Source: Thermoplasmatales archaeon (GTDB lineage Archaea > Thermoplasmatota > E2 > DHVEG-1). From it: a stretch of DNA of 36,252 nucleotides. The stretch is taken from contig DAOVGR010000073.1 of assembly GCA_030672305.1 (NCBI GenBank), positions 1-36,252 on the forward strand, in the 5' to 3' direction. Under the pieces are notes generated by a model, which was not told where the DNA came from, searched no databases, and worked only from the letters and a program-made list of their open reading frames with translations. Shown here piece after piece: positions 24,009 through 35,100 of this stretch; positions within the stretch are counted from its first letter, which is position 1; the number at the start of each line of letters is the position of its first letter. The translations under genes were made by a program, and so were the position numbers.

Positions 24009-24167
24009 ATGCTTACCAGGTTGTGTCCCCATTGTAGTCAAAATAAAAGAATCAATTACTTTATTCGTATTGAAACAGAGGATGGAAAACCATACTATGC
24101 AATCTGCAAGGATTGTAGGGGGGAAAACGTTTATGGCAGAAAAAGGCAAGTAGGTCTGGATAAATAG
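24009..24167 (+). CDS. Small zinc-ribbon protein (52 aa)
   Basis: The frame from the ATG at 24009 opens MLTRLCPHCSQNKRINYFIR and carries a second pair CKDC, about 24 residues after CPHC, so a complete zinc ribbon. Strand-like segments surround the pairs, and the C-terminus is basic (GRKRQVGLDK). No ribosome site is visible, so a leaderless start is possible. The regular spacing of the four cysteines makes a chance frame unlikely. It lies on the plus strand, opposite a longer meaningless frame. Confidence 0.6.
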   Translation: MLTRLCPHCSQNKRINYFIRIETEDGKPYYAICKDCRGENVYGRKRQVGLDK

Positions 24168-24233
24168 AATATTTCCACGAACTTCAAAAACCTCCAAAAA
24201 TGTTAATATGACTGTAAAAGATTCAATAGTTGT

Positions 24234-24392
24234 ATGAAAACAGAACGTGGTAAAGTCAGATTAAATTGGTTTTGGGGGTGCATAGGATTCTGTGGAATCT
24301 TAGGATTTATATTGAAGGAACCGTTGTATTATGTGTTCTTTGCGTTCTTTTTATTCTTCCTAGAACCCTTCCTTAAAAAACCTAAAAAGTAA
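24234..24392 (+). CDS. Small membrane protein (52 aa)
   Basis: The frame opens MKTERGKVRLNWFWGCIGFC. Two hydrophobic segments lie near residues 12-27 and 30-44, with a basic head (KTERGKVR) and a basic tail (LKKPKK). This is the usual form of a tiny membrane protein with both ends in the cytoplasm. Similar short proteins with WFWGxLGFLGxxGF openings occur widely, but no function is assigned. The start has no clear ribosome site; TTAATATG about 30 nt upstream could be the TATA element of a leaderless gene. Confidence 0.55.
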   Translation: MKTERGKVRLNWFWGCIGFCGILGFILKEPLYYVFFAFFLFFLEPFLKKPKK

Positions 24393-24760
24393 ATAACAGT
24401 AGATGCTAAGGTAAAAAAATGAGAGAATAGGGATGGATAGGTTTGTGAAGGATTAAGGCAAGTTAGGTATGTTTTGGATAAAACAGTTTTCTCTACAAAC
24501 AACTCCTTAGTAATGATAACAGTTTATATCTTTAAATAGGTATCTTATTAAAATTAACATAATTTAAAAAATTATTATATTCTTTTGAATTTTTGTGCAT
24601 TTTAATTTTGGTAAATTCATGAATATTGTTAATTTTTTTAAAAATAAGAGAGAATAAATAAGATAAACAGAGCAATTGTAAGTTCTAGTTTTTCATCTAT
24701 TCTGTTAATTAAAGAAATATTTAATTATCCATAAAATATTCGAAATAATTGAGAAGATTG
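24393..24760. other. AT-rich intergenic region
   Basis: No gene, repeat or RNA is visible. The right end contains the promoter of the universal stress protein gene (ATAAAATATT at 24731-24740, centred about 26 nt before the ATG at 24761). Confidence 0.5.
24731..24740 (+). promoter_or_regulatory. TATA box of the universal stress protein gene
   Basis: ATAAAATATT is centred about 26 nt from the ATG at 24761, and no ribosome site occurs between. Transcription would begin at or next to the start codon. Confidence 0.5.
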
Positions 24761-25171
24761 ATGAAGGATATAAAACGTATCATAATACCAGTTGATAATA
24801 CTGAAGATTCTAAGGAAGCCGTTAAACAGGGAGCTTTTTTTGCAAAATTGTTGGGAATAGATGCAAAGATAATTACAATAAATGATACTCATCAGTTTAT
24901 TTCTTCTGTAGTATTAGAAGAAAAATTAAAAAAGGAAGCCTCTGCATTTCTTGAAAATTTCAAGAAAATTGCAGAAGATTTAGGAGCAAATATTGAAACT
25001 CAGTTGATTGTTGGAAAACCTGCAGAAGAAATAGTAAAATTTGCAAAGGATGATGATTTAATAATTATCGCGCATCATGATAAATCTAGAGGTTTTGATA
25101 AGGTAATGGAGAAAAGTGTATCAAGAGATGTTGTTAACAACGCTCCATGTTCTGTTCTAGTTATAAAATAA
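24761..25171 (+). CDS. Universal stress protein (UspA family)
   Basis: 136 residues from the ATG at 24761; an in-frame TTG four codons upstream has no ribosome site. Single Usp domain: the opening KRIIIPVDNTEDSKEAVKQG, the middle IVGKPAEEIVKFAKDDDLII and the end SVSRDVVNNAPCSVLVIK are typical. ATP-binding members have G-x2-G-x9-G-S/T; here the segment AHHDKSRGFDKVMEKSVS lacks the leading glycines, so ATP binding is doubtful. It is a cytosolic stress-associated protein. It lies just upstream of dnaJ on the same strand, with about 60 nt between. Confidence 0.85.
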   Translation: MKDIKRIIIPVDNTEDSKEAVKQGAFFAKLLGIDAKIITINDTHQFISSVVLEEKLKKEASAFLENFKKIAEDLGANIETQLIVGKPAEEIVKFAKDDDLIIIAHHDKSRGFDKVMEKSVSRDVVNNAPCSVLVIK

Positions 25172-25234
25172 AAACAATATTTCATTGGTAAATAAGAAAT
25201 ACTACTTTTTAATTTATAGTCGATTTGTACATAC

Positions 25235-26347
25235 ATGGCAAAACAAGATTATTATGATATTCTTGGTGTAAAGAAAGATGCGAGTAAAGCTGAAATCAAG
25301 AAAGCCTATCGTAAATTAGCATTGAAATATCATCCAGATAAAAATCCTGATAAAGCAGCTGAAGAAAAATTCAAGGAAATATCTGAAGCTTATGCAGTTT
25401 TATATGATGATGAAAAACGTAAATTATATGACCAATATGGTCACGCAGGTATAGATCAACGCTATAGTTATGAGGATATATTTAGGGGAGCAGATTTTGG
25501 CGACATATTCAGAGGCAGGGGTTTCGATTTTGGTTTCGGATTTGATGACATTTTTGAACGTTTTTTTGGTAATAGATCAGGGTTTAACAGACAAAGTCCT
25601 CAAAGAAGACGAGGTATGGATTTAAGATATGATATTGAGATTAGCCTTGAAGATGCATATAACGGTTTAGATACTGAAATAAATGTTCCTAGAACTGAAA
25701 CTTGCGATAATTGTAATGGAAGTGGAGCTAAGCCAGGTACTAATCCGAAAACATGTTCTCAATGTAATGGCACAGGTCAATCAAGACAGTCTAGAAGAAC
25801 AGCATTTGGTATGTTTACTCAAATATCAACTTGCCCTAAATGTCATGGAGATGGGACAATCATCAAGGATTATTGTCCTAAATGTAATGGAAAAGGTATA
25901 ATTCAAAGAACACGTAGTATCGAACTAAAAATCCCAAAAGGAGTTGACGATGGCTCACAACTGAGACTCTCAGGAGAAGGAGAAGCAGGATCTTCAAGTG
26001 GGAGCAACGGTGATCTATATATTGTAATACATATAAAAAAACACCCAAAATATAATAGAAGAGGATCAAACCTTCATATGGTTCGAGAGGTATCCTTTCC
26101 TGAGGCTGCGTTAGGTGGAAAAATTGATGTTGAAACTCTTGATGGAACCTTAGGAAGCTTAAAGATACCTGAAGGGACACAAAATGGTGATATATTAAAA
26201 ATAAAAAATAAGGGAATGCCAGAAATACACGGTAGAGGTTTTGGTGATTTGTATATAGAGATTCATATTACTATACCAAAGAAATTAAGTAGAAGAAGTA
26301 AAAAACTATTAGAAGAATTAAAAGATGAATTAAAAAATACTGATTAA
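25235..26347 (+). CDS. dnaJ: Chaperone DnaJ (Hsp40)
   Basis: 370 residues, a type-I DnaJ. The J domain (1-68) contains YHPDKNP with the HPD that triggers DnaK's ATPase. A Gly/Phe-rich region follows (about 70-125, [14 protein letters not shown]). The zinc-finger domain has all four CxxCxGxG repeats: [24 protein letters not shown] and CPKCNGKG. The C-terminal substrate-binding domain completes it. A TATA-like stretch (25208-25219) lies about 20 nt upstream of the ATG, and there is no ribosome site. It is convergent with dnaK, with only 9 bp between the stop codons. Confidence 0.95.
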   Translation: MAKQDYYDILGVKKDASKAEIKKAYRKLALKYHPDKNPDKAAEEKFKEISEAYAVLYDDEKRKLYDQYGHAGIDQRYSYEDIFRGADFGDIFRGRGFDFGFGFDDIFERFFGNRSGFNRQSPQRRRGMDLRYDIEISLEDAYNGLDTEINVPRTETCDNCNGSGAKPGTNPKTCSQCNGTGQSRQSRRTAFGMFTQISTCPKCHGDGTIIKDYCPKCNGKGIIQRTRSIELKIPKGVDDGSQLRLSGEGEAGSSSGSNGDLYIVIHIKKHPKYNRRGSNLHMVREVSFPEAALGGKIDVETLDGTLGSLKIPEGTQNGDILKIKNKGMPEIHGRGFGDLYIEIHITIPKKLSRRSKKLLEELKDELKNTD

Positions 26348-26356
26348 ATAATTCTT

Positions 26357-28243
26357 TTAGTCTTTTTTATCAGTCTTTTTTTTATCAGCTTTTACTTTAA
26401 AATCAGCATCGATTGTTTTATCATCACCTGTTGGTTTTCCTGACCAAGATTCGTCTTGAGTAGTACGTTCAGTATCACTTGTTTTTTGTTGCTGTTGAGA
26501 TTGTTGAGCAGCTTGCTGATAGATTGAGGCAGATGCTTTCTGAAGTATTTTTGATAGTTCATCTGTTTTTTCTTTTATCTTATTTATATCGTCACCAGAT
26601 AAGCTCTCTCTAAGTTCTTTTAAGCCTTTTTCTAGATTATCTTTATCATCTTTTGACAGTTTATCTTTTAATTCATCAAGAGTTTTTTGTATTGTATGTA
26701 CCATTGCGTCTCCATTGTTTCTGATTTCCACTTTTTCTTTTCGTTTTTTATCCTCTTCATCGTGTTCTTCTGCTTCTTTTTTCATTTTTGTAATTTCTTC
26801 ATCTGATAGTTTTGTAGAACCAGTAATTTTTATATTCTGCTCTTTTCCAGTTCCTAAATCTTTTGCTGCAACATTGAGAATTCCATCTGCATCGATATCA
26901 AATGTTACCTCAATTTGTGGAATTCCACGAGGTGCAGGTAGTACCCCATCTAGGTGAAATCGACCGAGACTTTTATTGTCTGTTGCCATTGGACGTTCCC
27001 CTTGTAATACATTGACGTCCACACTTGTCTGATTATCTGCAGCTGTTGAAAAAATCTTACTTTTTTTAGTTGGAACTGTAGTGTTTCTATCTATGAGAGC
27101 TGTTGAAACTCCACCTAAGGTTTCAATACTCAATGTTAAAGGTGTAACATCCAATAATACAATATCCTTATCTATGTCCCCAGAAAGAACTCCTGCTTGA
27201 ATTGCTGCTCCAACTGCTACACATTCCATTGGGTCTACATTACGTTTTGGTGGTTTTCCAAAGATTTCTTCTACCTTCTTTCTTACAAGAGGGATTCTTG
27301 TTGAACCACCTACAAGTACGATATGATCTATGTCCGATGGTTTCAGCTTAGCATCTTTTAGAGCTTGCCTGCAAGGTTGTTCTGTTTTTTCAACATAGGA
27401 AGATATGATTTCTTCTAACTTTGCACGTGTAAGCTTCATTTCAAGATGTTTTGGTTCTTTATTTACTACTGTTACATAAGGTAGATTAATATCAGTTTGA
27501 AGTGTTGATGACAGTTCAATTTTTGCATTTTCTGCAGCTTCATAAAGTCGTTGAAGGGCTTTAGGATCTTTTCTTAAATCGATATCATGATTTTTTTCAA
27601 ATTCTTTGGCAAAATAATCAACAAGAGCTTGGTCCATATCTGAACCGCCAAGCTGTGTATCTCCATTTGTTGATAAAACCTCAAAAACTCCTTCTCCTAC
27701 TTCCATAAGAGTTATATCAAAGGTTCCTCCACCAAAATCATATACAGCTATCTTATGATCTCCTTCTTTATCAAGACCATATGCAAGTGAAGCGGCGGTT
27801 GGCTCATTTATTATACGTTTTACATTAAGACCTGCAATTTTTCCAGCATCTTTTGTGGCCTGACGTTGATCGTCATTGAAATATGCAGGAACTGTTATTA
27901 CTGCATCATTAATTTTTTCTCCAATATAATCTTCAGCATCCTTCTTAATTTTTTGAAGAATAAATGCACTTATTTGCTCAGGGCTATAACTCTTACCACT
28001 TAACTTAACTTTTTCACCTCGCCCCATCTTTCTTTTAATACGATGGATTGTACCTTCTGGATTTGTAACAGCTTGTCGTTTGGCTGCTTCACCGACTAGC
28101 ATTTCGCCATCTTTTGTAAAAGCAATAACAGATGGAAAAAAAGGTTGTCCCTCTGCACTTTTAATTACAGTAGGTTTTCCTGCTTCAATTACAGCAACTT
28201 CAGAATTGGTGGTTCCTAGATCAATACCAATTATTTTTCCCAT
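26357..28243 (-). CDS. dnaK: Chaperone DnaK (Hsp70)
   Basis: 628 residues; GAGGTGA lies upstream of the ATG. The ATPase domain shows [27 protein letters not shown] and [16 protein letters not shown]. The substrate-binding domain follows ([15 protein letters not shown]), with a helical lid and a Gln-rich, acidic-basic tail. It refolds proteins in the cytosol with DnaJ and GrpE. It is the second gene of a grpE-dnaK operon (17-nt gap). Archaeal dnaK is generally considered acquired from bacteria; nothing in the base composition here marks it as recent. Confidence 0.95.
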   Translation of the reverse strand: MGKIIGIDLGTTNSEVAVIEAGKPTVIKSAEGQPFFPSVIAFTKDGEMLVGEAAKRQAVTNPEGTIHRIKRKMGRGEKVKLSGKSYSPEQISAFILQKIKKDAEDYIGEKINDAVITVPAYFNDDQRQATKDAGKIAGLNVKRIINEPTAASLAYGLDKEGDHKIAVYDFGGGTFDITLMEVGEGVFEVLSTNGDTQLGGSDMDQALVDYFAKEFEKNHDIDLRKDPKALQRLYEAAENAKIELSSTLQTDINLPYVTVVNKEPKHLEMKLTRAKLEEIISSYVEKTEQPCRQALKDAKLKPSDIDHIVLVGGSTRIPLVRKKVEEIFGKPPKRNVDPMECVAVGAAIQAGVLSGDIDKDIVLLDVTPLTLSIETLGGVSTALIDRNTTVPTKKSKIFSTAADNQTSVDVNVLQGERPMATDNKSLGRFHLDGVLPAPRGIPQIEVTFDIDADGILNVAAKDLGTGKEQNIKITGSTKLSDEEITKMKKEAEEHDEEDKKRKEKVEIRNNGDAMVHTIQKTLDELKDKLSKDDKDNLEKGLKELRESLSGDDINKIKEKTDELSKILQKASASIYQQAAQQSQQQQKTSDTERTTQDESWSGKPTGDDKTIDADFKVKADKKKTDKKD

Positions 28244-28260
28244 ACAAATTCACCTCATAT

Positions 28261-28764
28261 TCAATTTTCTTTCTTTTTAGCAACTATTACATGAGAAGGT
28301 CTAAAAAGTTTATCATTTATCATATAGCCTTTTTTTACCTCCTCAACAATAACATCATCCTCACAATCATCTTTTTCAAGAGTAGTAACTGCATTATGAA
28401 GGTTATGATCAAATTTTTTTCCGATACATTCAATACATTTTATTTGTTCTTTTTCAAAGAATTTTTCAATGTTATCAATAATTAATTTTAAACCCTCTTT
28501 TGGATTTTTATCTTCATATGCTTTTTTTAATAATTCATTAAGATCAATTAATTCGGATAGATATTTTTGTTTTGTTTCGATTTCTTTAAGTTTTGATTCT
28601 TTTTCCATTCTTTTTTGATAATTTTGAAAATCTGCTATAGTTCTTAACAGTTGATTTTTATTTTCTTTTAAATCTTCTTTAAGTTGTTCTATTTCATTTT
28701 TTAAATTAACACTTTTTTTACTGTTTGAATGTTTCTTTTTGCTTGTAGATTCTGTAGTTGACAT
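28261..28764 (-). CDS. grpE: GrpE nucleotide exchange factor
   Basis: 167 residues from the ATG at 28764; the longer frame to 28905 overlaps the thermosome gene and is rejected. A Lys/Ser-rich N-terminus leads to a long coiled coil (LKNEIEQLKEDLKENKNQLL) and the GrpE core (RTIADFQNYQKRMEKE). The beta-rich head follows, with DHNLHNAV and EEVKKGYMINDKLFRPSHVI, the family signature. It releases ADP from DnaK. The start is probably leaderless, and it lies 40 nt downstream of the thermosome gene, on the same strand. Confidence 0.93.
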   Translation of the reverse strand: MSTTESTSKKKHSNSKKSVNLKNEIEQLKEDLKENKNQLLRTIADFQNYQKRMEKESKLKEIETKQKYLSELIDLNELLKKAYEDKNPKEGLKLIIDNIEKFFEKEQIKCIECIGKKFDHNLHNAVTTLEKDDCEDDVIVEEVKKGYMINDKLFRPSHVIVAKKKEN

Positions 28765-28804
28765 GTTTATTAAAATTAAAAAATAAAAGAGAGAATGGAT
28801 TACC

Positions 28805-30457
28805 TTAGTAGTCCATTCCGCCTGGTGGCATACCACCCATTCCAGGAGGCATTCCACCTGGTGGCATTGCCGGTGCTCCACCGCCTTTTGAAGCGATGAC
28901 ATCATCGATTCTAAGTATCATTGTAGCAGCTTCAGAAGATGCTTCTATCTCCTGCATACTTACCCTTAAAGGTTCAACGACATTGTTTTTCATCATGTCA
29001 TCTACTTTGCCAGCAAGCACATTAATTCCAGCAAATTTCCTTCCTTTTTTATGAGCACTTCTGATTTCAAGCATCATATCAATTGGATCTAGTCCAGCGT
29101 TTTCTGATAGGGTTTTTGGAACAATTTCAATTGCGTTTGCAAATGCTTCAATTGCCATTTGTTCTCTTCCACCAACTGATGGTGCATAATCACGAAGAGC
29201 CATTGCAATAGCAATTGCTGCTGATCCTCCACCGGCTGTCATTTTACCATCCTCAAGTGCAACTTTTACAACTGAAAGAGCATCATGAAGACCACGTTCA
29301 AGTTCATCAATGACATGCTCTGTAGTTCCCCTAATGAGTATTGATACTGCTTTTGGATTCTTACATTGGGTAATAAATGTCATTTTGTCATCTCCGATTT
29401 TTTTCTCTTCTACAATTCCTGCATGACCAAGATCTTTTGAAGTAAGTCCCTCAAGGTTTGCTATAATTTTTGCACTAGTTGCCTTCGAAAGTTTTTCCAT
29501 GTCACTTTTTTTAGCACGTCTAACTGAGTAAATACCTTCTTTTGCTAGGTAATGTTGTGCAATATCATCAATTCCCTTCTGACAGATTAAAACGTTAGCT
29601 CCACTCTTTTTTACAAGATTAACCATTTTCTTAAGCATACCTTCTTCTTCATTTAAGAATGCCTGTAATTGTGAAGGATCTTGAATTTGAATTCTAGCAT
29701 CTACTTCTGTCTTTTTAACTTCAAGAGCAGAATTTACAAGTGCTATTTTTGCAGATTTAACTTGTTTTGGCATACCATCATGGACTCTTTCCTTATCAAG
29801 AATTATTCCAGTAATTATCTCAGTGTTTGCCATACCACCACCTTGTTTCTTTTGTATTTGTATGTTATCAAGGTCAACAGAAGTTTTTCCATCACTTTTT
29901 TCAGCAACTCTTGTTACGGCATCAACTACTACTTCAGCAAGTGGACCTTTTTCAGCACTAGCTCCTTTACTAGCCATTGATGTCATAGCTATATTTTTTA
30001 GTGTTTTCTTATCACCAGGTTTAATATCAATTGCTAATTTTTGTAGTACATTTTTTGCTCTATTTGCTGCAAGTTTGTATCCACCACAAATAACAGTGGG
30101 ATGAATATTTTGATCTAATAAATCTCCAGCGCATTTAAGAAGTTCACCAGTTAATACAACAGCGCTTGTCGTTCCATCTCCACATTCTTCATCTTGTGAT
30201 TTAGCGACTTCCACAATCATTTTTGCAGCTGGGTGTTCTACATCAATTTCTTTTAATATCGTAGCTCCATCATTTGTTACTACTACGTCACCCATAGAGT
30301 CAACCAGCATCTTGTCCATTCCTTTTGGCCCAAGGGTTGATTTAACTGCATCAGATATAGCTCTAGCAGCCATGATATTATTTGATTGAGCACCTTTTCC
30401 TTTTTCTCTTTTTGTTCCTTCTTTTAATATGATTATTGGTTGTTGTCCACTCATCAT
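28805..30457 (-). CDS. ths: Thermosome subunit (group II chaperonin)
   Basis: 550 residues; AAGGAGGT precedes the ATG pair. Signature segments are [33 protein letters not shown], and the ATP-binding [36 protein letters not shown] and the Gly/Met tail ([17 protein letters not shown]) are also typical. It forms the eight- or nine-subunit ring chaperonin of archaea, with a built-in lid. A TATA box with leader lies upstream (30517-30525). Only one subunit gene is in the window; others may lie elsewhere. The following gene on the same strand is grpE. Confidence 0.96.
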   Translation of the reverse strand: MMSGQQPIIILKEGTKREKGKGAQSNNIMAARAISDAVKSTLGPKGMDKMLVDSMGDVVVTNDGATILKEIDVEHPAAKMIVEVAKSQDEECGDGTTSAVVLTGELLKCAGDLLDQNIHPTVICGGYKLAANRAKNVLQKLAIDIKPGDKKTLKNIAMTSMASKGASAEKGPLAEVVVDAVTRVAEKSDGKTSVDLDNIQIQKKQGGGMANTEIITGIILDKERVHDGMPKQVKSAKIALVNSALEVKKTEVDARIQIQDPSQLQAFLNEEEGMLKKMVNLVKKSGANVLICQKGIDDIAQHYLAKEGIYSVRRAKKSDMEKLSKATSAKIIANLEGLTSKDLGHAGIVEEKKIGDDKMTFITQCKNPKAVSILIRGTTEHVIDELERGLHDALSVVKVALEDGKMTAGGGSAAIAIAMALRDYAPSVGGREQMAIEAFANAIEIVPKTLSENAGLDPIDMMLEIRSAHKKGRKFAGINVLAGKVDDMMKNNVVEPLRVSMQEIEASSEAATMILRIDDVIASKGGGAPAMPPGGMPPGMGGMPPGGMDY

Positions 30458-30516
30458 AATTTTCTTTTACCTCCTTAAAAATATGTCTAAGAATGAAAAT
30501 GGCTATACAATCACTT

Positions 30517-30525
30517 CTATATAAA
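30517..30525 (-). promoter_or_regulatory. TATA box of the thermosome gene
   Basis: TTTATATAG on the minus strand, with the purine-rich GGGAAAGA in front as a good BRE. It is about 60-65 nt before the start codon, leaving a leader of some 35 nt that contains the GGAGGT ribosome site. Regulators of heat shock often bind next to this element in archaea, but no repeat for such a factor is obvious. Confidence 0.65.
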
Positions 30526-30564
30526 TCTTTCCCTTTATTATTGATGAGGAGTGGAGGATAATAT

Positions 30565-32082
30565 CTATATCAAAGATTTTTTTCTTAACCAACCAAGATC
30601 ACTGATATATAAATCTCTTATATCTTTTAAACCAAATTTAAGCATCGCAAGTCTTTCAAGACCAAGACCCCATGCAAGAACAGGGCTCTTGATGCCAATC
30701 GGTTCAGTTACTTCAGGTCTAAAAATACCACTTCCACCCAGCTCCATCCATTTATTATTCCAGAAAACCTCTACCTCCATACTTGGTTCTGTATAGGGAA
30801 AATATCCTGGTCTGAAACGTATCTTTTCAAAACCCATTCTACTGTAAAATTCTTTTAAAACACCAATTAACTGCCTAAAATTACTATCTTTTTCATGAAC
30901 AATACCTTCTATTTGATAAAACTCTGGCAAATGTGTTGTATCAATATTTTCTTTTCTAAAAACTCGACCAATTGAAAATACTTTAGAAGGAGGTTTTGGA
31001 TTATTGTATAAATATCGAATTGTATTAACTGTAGTATGAGTTCTTAAAAGTGCTCTTTCACCCTCTTTTTTTGAAAATTTATAACCCCAGCCGGTAGATG
31101 AAGTAATTCCACCATCTTCATGTACCTTAGATATTATACTTACAAGTTTATCTTCTTTAATTTTTACTTTTAAAGGAATCTTACAATAAAGAGTATCTTG
31201 CATTTCACGAGCAGGATGATCCTGTGGAATAAATAACATATCCATATTCCAGAAACATGATTCTACAAAGTTTCCTTGAATTTCTTCGAAACCCATTTCT
31301 AAAAAAATCTGTCTAATGGTTGATATTAGATCAATCAATGGATGAGCTTTTCCTCCATATCGTGCTGGTGCGAAAGAATTTATATCATATGGTCTGATAG
31401 TTTTATTCTTCCATATACCTGTCTTTATTATATTAGATGTAATTTGAGATATCTCATCTTTTATTTCTATTCCTTTATCAATAACTTTTCTACCGTTTTC
31501 GGTTAAGATAATTGTACTTGTAATTACTTCCTTTTCCTTTACAACATTTTTTCTTGAAAGTAAGAATTTAATCTTGCTTTTATCTAGTTCAATATCTGGA
31601 TTTTCACTTAATTGATGTAAAGTTTTTTCATCTTCCGTTTCTTCTTTTATAACTTTTTTCCCATCGGAAGTTATCTCAAATATTGTATCCTTATCTTTTT
31701 TTATTGTTGCCCATCCTTTTCTTTTTAACCAACCAATTGCAATTGGAATGTCTTGTTTATTTAAAATAGATGAGAAATCTTTTAAATTTGCTTTTCCACC
31801 TTTTTTAGAAATTAATTGTAGTGCTCTTTTTTCAGGAAGTCCATTTATTAAGAATTGTTTACCTTCTTTTCCAAGAAAATAAACTGTTTTTATATGATCT
31901 TCAATTCTAATTAATTTCTTTGATTGTAACCAGGAAGATGCATTCATTACTTCAACTTCTTGATTGAAATCACCATTTTTTAGTATTTCTTCAGGAGATG
32001 CTTTCCCTTTAAGTTTGTTTAATGTTTGTAGTACTTTTTTTTCGTTATGGGAAAGTTCATTGATTGTTTTATTTATATCCAT
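30565..32082 (-). CDS. pheS: Phenylalanyl-tRNA synthetase alpha subunit, archaeal type
   Basis: 505 residues. Class II synthetase core in the C-terminal half: motif 2 RVFRKENIDTTHLPEFYQIE, motif 3 GLGLERLAMLKFG, and the substrate-binding region MELGGSGIFRPEV. The N-terminal half holds several winged-helix-like segments (for example IAIGWLKRKGWATIKK and KKVLQTLNKLKG), as in archaeal and eukaryotic PheRS. It charges tRNA-Phe with phenylalanine as a heterotetramer with PheT. No pheT is adjacent; the neighbouring same-strand gene is the thermosome. CAGGGCGGT precedes the ATG. Confidence 0.95.
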   Translation of the reverse strand: MDINKTINELSHNEKKVLQTLNKLKGKASPEEILKNGDFNQEVEVMNASSWLQSKKLIRIEDHIKTVYFLGKEGKQFLINGLPEKRALQLISKKGGKANLKDFSSILNKQDIPIAIGWLKRKGWATIKKDKDTIFEITSDGKKVIKEETEDEKTLHQLSENPDIELDKSKIKFLLSRKNVVKEKEVITSTIILTENGRKVIDKGIEIKDEISQITSNIIKTGIWKNKTIRPYDINSFAPARYGGKAHPLIDLISTIRQIFLEMGFEEIQGNFVESCFWNMDMLFIPQDHPAREMQDTLYCKIPLKVKIKEDKLVSIISKVHEDGGITSSTGWGYKFSKKEGERALLRTHTTVNTIRYLYNNPKPPSKVFSIGRVFRKENIDTTHLPEFYQIEGIVHEKDSNFRQLIGVLKEFYSRMGFEKIRFRPGYFPYTEPSMEVEVFWNNKWMELGGSGIFRPEVTEPIGIKSPVLAWGLGLERLAMLKFGLKDIRDLYISDLGWLRKKSLI

Positions 32083-32169
32083 ACCGCCCTGAAATAAATT
32101 AATTATGTAATAATCTTTCCCAATTGAAAAGAGATAAAATCACTTAATGAAGACGTAAGATGAAACGTT

Positions 32170-35100
32170 CTAATCATCTATGATTGAGTCGGTTGGTGAT
32201 GGTGATGTCCAATCTGGACTGTAGAGGATAAGGTTGGGATCGCCATAGATACAATGAATAGTTGCAACACCACGCATTGATGATGGACCATACATTGATG
32301 TTGGATCACAAGTAGTGAAATCACGATAGTGAAGCCACACATATTTTGAATATGCTAGACCTACGGGTTCTCCATTTATCATCGCATCTTCAAAAAACCA
32401 ATCATCAATAAGATCTTCTTCAGGACTTAATCCAGAGCCGGCATTACCATACCAAATTACTGCCCCATGGTCTAGATAAACTAGTGGACCAAAATGTTGC
32501 CCAGTCGAACATGACGTATAAAAAATAGCATTACTCTTAAGATTATCTAACAGCTGATCCATCCATTTGAAATGAATGAAATCGTATAGATTTGGTGCAT
32601 TTGAGTTATACCACCTCAAACCATCATTTCTAACTGTTTCCCAGTCATCATACATATAGCCTCGCCAGCAATCAGGCCAAATCTGGTTTGGATAATTACA
32701 ATTCTCTGTTTGAAGATACTGAGCAGAAATACCACTACCACCTGTTCCATGACCTCCATAATACATGACACTAGCTCCCTCATTCAACCGCTCTAAATGT
32801 GCATCCCATAGACAATGGCCATCATAGGTTCGTCTATGGGACATAAATATATTTTTAATAACTCTACTAGTCTCTACTCGATGCTGATTACCATCGTTTG
32901 TTATCCAAGAATCTCCATCAGGATAATTCATGAGTTGAGTAGTTGTTATATCACGATTTGGATTTGAAAAGATTAGCGCAGGATATAAAATATTTCTAAC
33001 AATTATATCTGAGGTGTAAGCAGGTGTTCCACCAGGGATATGACCCGAGTAAGAGTTATTCCCCATCATTATCGAATGAGTCTCCAATCGGATATCCTTA
33101 CGTGGAGCTACAAAAACAAAAGCTTCTGGACCACTGAGATCAAGACCATAACTATCAATCCATTCATGAATACCATTGTGCATCTCTTCATTCCAGTACC
33201 TTTTTGCATCCATGCCAAGCGGCGGGAGATTTCCCCTATTACCATTAGACAATAAATATTTGATAAGTTCAATTAAAAGTTTAAAATTACTAACTTTAGA
33301 AATAGGCGCCTCATAGGTTGGCAGTTGACTAGGAGCACGATTTCCATGATAATAATCTCCACCCCATAACCTCCAAGTATCTATACGATTTGCCCAACCA
33401 GTAGGATTAGGAGAGCTAGCCGTAGGTCTCAAAGGTAGAATTTTCTGTATCAAATCCATTATTTTACCAAAAAAATTGTTTTTAGAAATAACATTCTGGA
33501 TTTTAGAGGACATTGTTTTACCAGCAGTTTCACATATCCTAAGAACAGGAGATCCATGATATGCAGCAAGCATAGCAGATGGGGCAAAAAATCCATCCCC
33601 TGTTTTAAGAGAGGTTATGGTAATATAGTTTTCAGATGAAGGATAATCTTTGATGTAGTCTATAATTTCTTGAAAAGATTTTAAATCTGCTTCTAATGTT
33701 GGCAGATCATTTCTAACATTATTACCTATCTCATTATTTTCGACAAATATGACCTTACTAATGTCAAGTGTGGCAAAGGCGTTTTGTGTCTCTTCAGGGA
33801 CACTATCTTCTTTGACATATAATAATGGAACATGTTCTTGCGAGGCAATTACAGCAGCATTTGCAGCAGATATGGCAGCATTAACACGCTTTTGATTTAA
33901 CTTTCTAATATTCCCTGTGATAGTATATTTGATATCAGATGAGCCATTTGCATTTCTTGGTACAACAATTGCTTCCCATGTTCCTTTTTCAGGGTGAATT
34001 ACCTCAGCAGTAAACTCAGTATGTAGTATTGGATTCCAATCTCTCCAAGGGTCACATGGTGTAGAGGAATTACCATCATCAATTCCATGCCATTCATGAA
34101 TAGAATTAATAGGTCCTCCATTCCAATCAGGAATATCTGGTGCTCTGATATGCCCCTGTGGGTCAATTAGAAATACAAGTAAATCCGAAGGTTGTGTATT
34201 AGTAATTTTTACATTTAAAACTGAATCAGAATCATCTACTATTATATGATAACGATGACATTCATATTTAGTTATTATAAATTCCCATTCTCCTAAAGGA
34301 GCCTTAACTCCAGCTGCCCATATACCAGGTGTAGTAACTGGATAATAAATATCATATCTTGGTTCATCTGAATGCTTAGGCCACCAGTCACTTGTTAAAG
34401 TCATAAATTTAGGATAGAGTTGTATTAGAGAAGGATATATATGAACCATACCTCCACCCGGAATAAAAGGTCCATAGATTGATACATTAATAGCACCCCA
34501 TTTTGACGACAATGCCATAGGATAGAAATATGAGGTACCCATTTTTTTTAATTTAAAACTTAGGTTTGGTATGGTTTGAACCTTAGCATTACGTGGTAGT
34601 GTTTTTGTTTCAAAAAGAACCTGTGTAGTAGAATCTTCATAATCACTTCCATCGATAGCAACAACAGCTAAATCAGATGAATTCCAATTTTGTGTAGCAA
34701 TTTCAGCTGCCGCTTGTATTGGATCAATTGGAACATTATACTGAAAAGCTGTTTTTCCATGAGAATCAAGATATGTATTCCAGTCATCCAAAAGATAATC
34801 AGTGGTATCATCAACAGTGCCAAACCAATTTGTTAGTGTCGAATCTCCAGTATAAACAATGGGTGAAATATGTCTGTCTCCACCATCCAAAAAGTTACAT
34901 GCCGGGATTGCTGCTAAATATCCATATTCATCCCTGTTACTATCTGGATCATTTACAATTTTAAAGGTTTGAGCGATAGGGGTTATTTGTGGTTGTTGAA
35001 TTGGGTTGGGTAGATCCGGAACAATTGATACCAGATTAAAATGTAATTTGTAGGCACCAGAACCATAGGTGTAATAATCCCAATCTGTAGGTTGTGGTAT

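Noticed and set aside
23961-24197. 78-residue frame on the minus strand
   Set aside because: The opposite strand encodes a clear zinc ribbon; this is its shadow.
30458-30564. A pheT gene next to pheS
   Set aside because: The gap holds only the thermosome promoter; neither neighbour is a PheRS beta chain.
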